Assembly: GCA_035645095.1 (NCBI GenBank)
Contig: DASQNG010000148.1
Location: 1-20,938, forward strand
Length of the DNA: 20,938 nucleotides
DNA from: Gaiellasilicea sp035645095
GTDB taxonomy: Bacteria > Actinomycetota > Thermoleophilia > Gaiellales > Gaiellaceae
Direction of reading: 5' to 3'
The notes beneath the pieces were generated by a model, which was not told the DNA's origin, did no database searches, and saw nothing but the letters and a program-made list of their open reading frames with translations. This document shows positions 20,153-20,938 of this stretch, one piece after another. How positions within the stretch are numbered: the first letter of the stretch is position 1; each line of letters starts with the position of its first letter. Position numbers and translations under genes: made by a program.

Positions 20153-20938
20153 AGCAAGAGCTCGGCCAGCGCCTGCAGCGCCTCCGGCTGCCGAGCCTGC
20201 GTGATCAGCGTCGTCGCGCCGGACTCGCGCCACGCGTCGAGCCGCTCCGCGATCCGCTCCTTCGGCCCGACGAGGGAGATCTCGTCCACGAGCGCGTCGG
20301 GCACTGCCGCCGCGGCCTCGCGCTTGTGCCCGTCGAGGTAGAGGTCCTGGATCCGCTTCGCCTCCTCCTCGTAGCCGTAGCGGCACGCCAGCCGGTTGTA
20401 GAAGTTCTGCTCCCGCGCGCCCATCCCGCCGACGTAGAGCGCCAGCACCGGCTTCAGGAAGTCGCGTCCGGCCTGGACGTCGTCGATCAGGGCGGTGAGG
20501 ACGAGCGGCGCGATGTCGAAGCTCTCCTTCGCGCCCGCGAGGGACGGGCCGTGCACCTCCACCATCCGCTCCGGCGAGAAGAAGATCGGCAGCCAGCCGT
20601 CGGCGATCTCGGCGGCGAGGGCGACGTTCTTCGGCCCGAGCGCGGCCAGGTAGATCGGAACCTCGGGCCGCAGCGGCTTCAGGATCAGCTTCAGCGGCTT
20701 GCCGAGGCCGGTCGCGCCCGGGCCGGTGTAGGGGATGTCGTAGTGCTCGCCGTGGTGCTCGACCGTCTGCCTCGCGAGCGCCGTCCGGACGATCTCGACG
20801 TACTCGCGGGTGCGGCGCAGCGGCTTCCCCCACGCGATGCCGTGCCACCCCTCGACGACCTGCGGGCCCGAGGTGCCGAGCCCGAGCAGGACGCGGCCAC
20901 CGGAGAGGTGGTCGAGCGTGGCGACGGTCATCGCGGTC
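20149..20938 (-). CDS. LLM-class (F420-dependent) oxidoreductase, N-terminus outside window
   Basis: The visible 263 residues are the C-terminal three quarters or so of a luciferase-like TIM-barrel protein; the frame is open through the right edge, and TAMTVATLDHLSGGRVLLGLGTSG matches the family segment that normally sits about residue 80-100, so the ATG at 20931 is internal. Further motifs are LRRTREYVEIVRTAL, VPIYLAALGPKNVALAAEIADGWLP (cofactor-binding region) and VGPKERIAERLDAWRESGATTLI near the end. Members use F420H2 or FMNH2 for hydride transfer to varied substrates, including dehydrogenation of hydroxy compounds. It is the first visible gene of a coupled set with a kinase, a DUF6285-like protein and a phosphatase, so a shared small-molecule pathway is likely. 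The exact reaction is not readable. Confidence 0.9.
   Translation of the reverse strand, partial: TAMTVATLDHLSGGRVLLGLGTSGPQVVEGWHGIAWGKPLRRTREYVEIVRTALARQTVEHHGEHYDIPYTGPGATGLGKPLKLILKPLRPEVPIYLAALGPKNVALAAEIADGWLPIFFSPERMVEVHGPSLAGAKESFDIAPLVLTALIDDVQAGRDFLKPVLALYVGGMGAREQNFYNRLACRYGYEEEAKRIQDLYLDGHKREAAAAVPDALVDEISLVGPKERIAERLDAWRESGATTLITQARQPEALQALAELLL

Noticed and set aside
1..20938. Search for rRNA, tRNA, insertion sequences, attachment sites or prophage genes
   Set aside because: No tRNA-like TTCRA arms with a cloverleaf, no transposase or integrase motifs and no long terminal repeats were found by eye.

Overview
The window is about 21 kb of very GC-rich bacterial DNA. It has strong G/C bias at third codon positions, many GTG starts, four-base GTGA gene overlaps and two F420-type flavin/deazaflavin oxidoreductase families. 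Together these point to an actinobacterium. A lineage such as Thermoleophilia (Gaiellales or Solirubrobacterales) is plausible, but that placement is inference from style and not from a marker gene. I see no rRNA, tRNA, insertion sequence, prophage or CRISPR array.

Layout. 1-500: 3' end of a secreted 5'-nucleotidase, closed by a strong hairpin. 566-1530: azlC/azlD-type branched-chain amino acid exporter pair. 1669-3140: BMP/PnrA-type nucleoside-binding lipoprotein followed 8 nt later by a PPOX-class (F420-type) oxidoreductase. 3235-6557: MacB/FtsX-type ABC ATPase and an 852-residue permease behind a perfect 16-bp palindrome. 6580-7667: 68-residue membrane protein and an HMG-CoA lyase. 7654-9604 (minus): CaiB/BaiF CoA-transferase followed by a membrane-anchored trypsin-fold protein that has lost its catalytic triad. 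9655-10260: DedA-family membrane protein. 10199-10639 (minus): small multi-pass membrane protein. 10678-13328: RmlD-like reductase coupled to a YyaL/SPATA20-type thioredoxin-domain protein. 13443-14711: orphan LivK-type binding protein with its own promoter and a classical ribosome binding site. 14788-17116: acyl-CoA dehydrogenase and thiolase. 17117-17490: the only gene-free stretch over 300 bases, carrying repeated GTCTCTGAGAC palindromes. 17491-18243: APH(6)/hydroxyurea-kinase-like protein. 18226-20938 (minus): four tightly overlapping genes in the order LLM-class oxidoreductase (running off the window), ACAD10/11-type phosphotransferase, DUF6285-like protein, histidine phosphatase.

How it fits together. 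A recurring theme is acyl-CoA catabolism: HMG-CoA lyase, CoA-transferase, acyl-CoA dehydrogenase, thiolase and an ACAD10/11-like kinase. Uptake and export functions (nucleoside and branched-chain solute binding proteins, AzlCD, MacB-like ABC) sit between them. Most individual genes belong to known families.

The less ordinary signals are structural. (i) A -10-like hexamer ends exactly 6 nt before the start codon at nine genes, with a tenth such match at a debated start, implying widespread leaderless transcription. (ii) There are operator-like palindromes before the ABC operon, before the LivK gene and before the 17491 kinase. (iii) A pseudoprotease lies in a CoA-transferase operon. (iv) Two divergent promoters are interlocked in 38 bp. 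I did not find a clear-cut new defence or mobile system.
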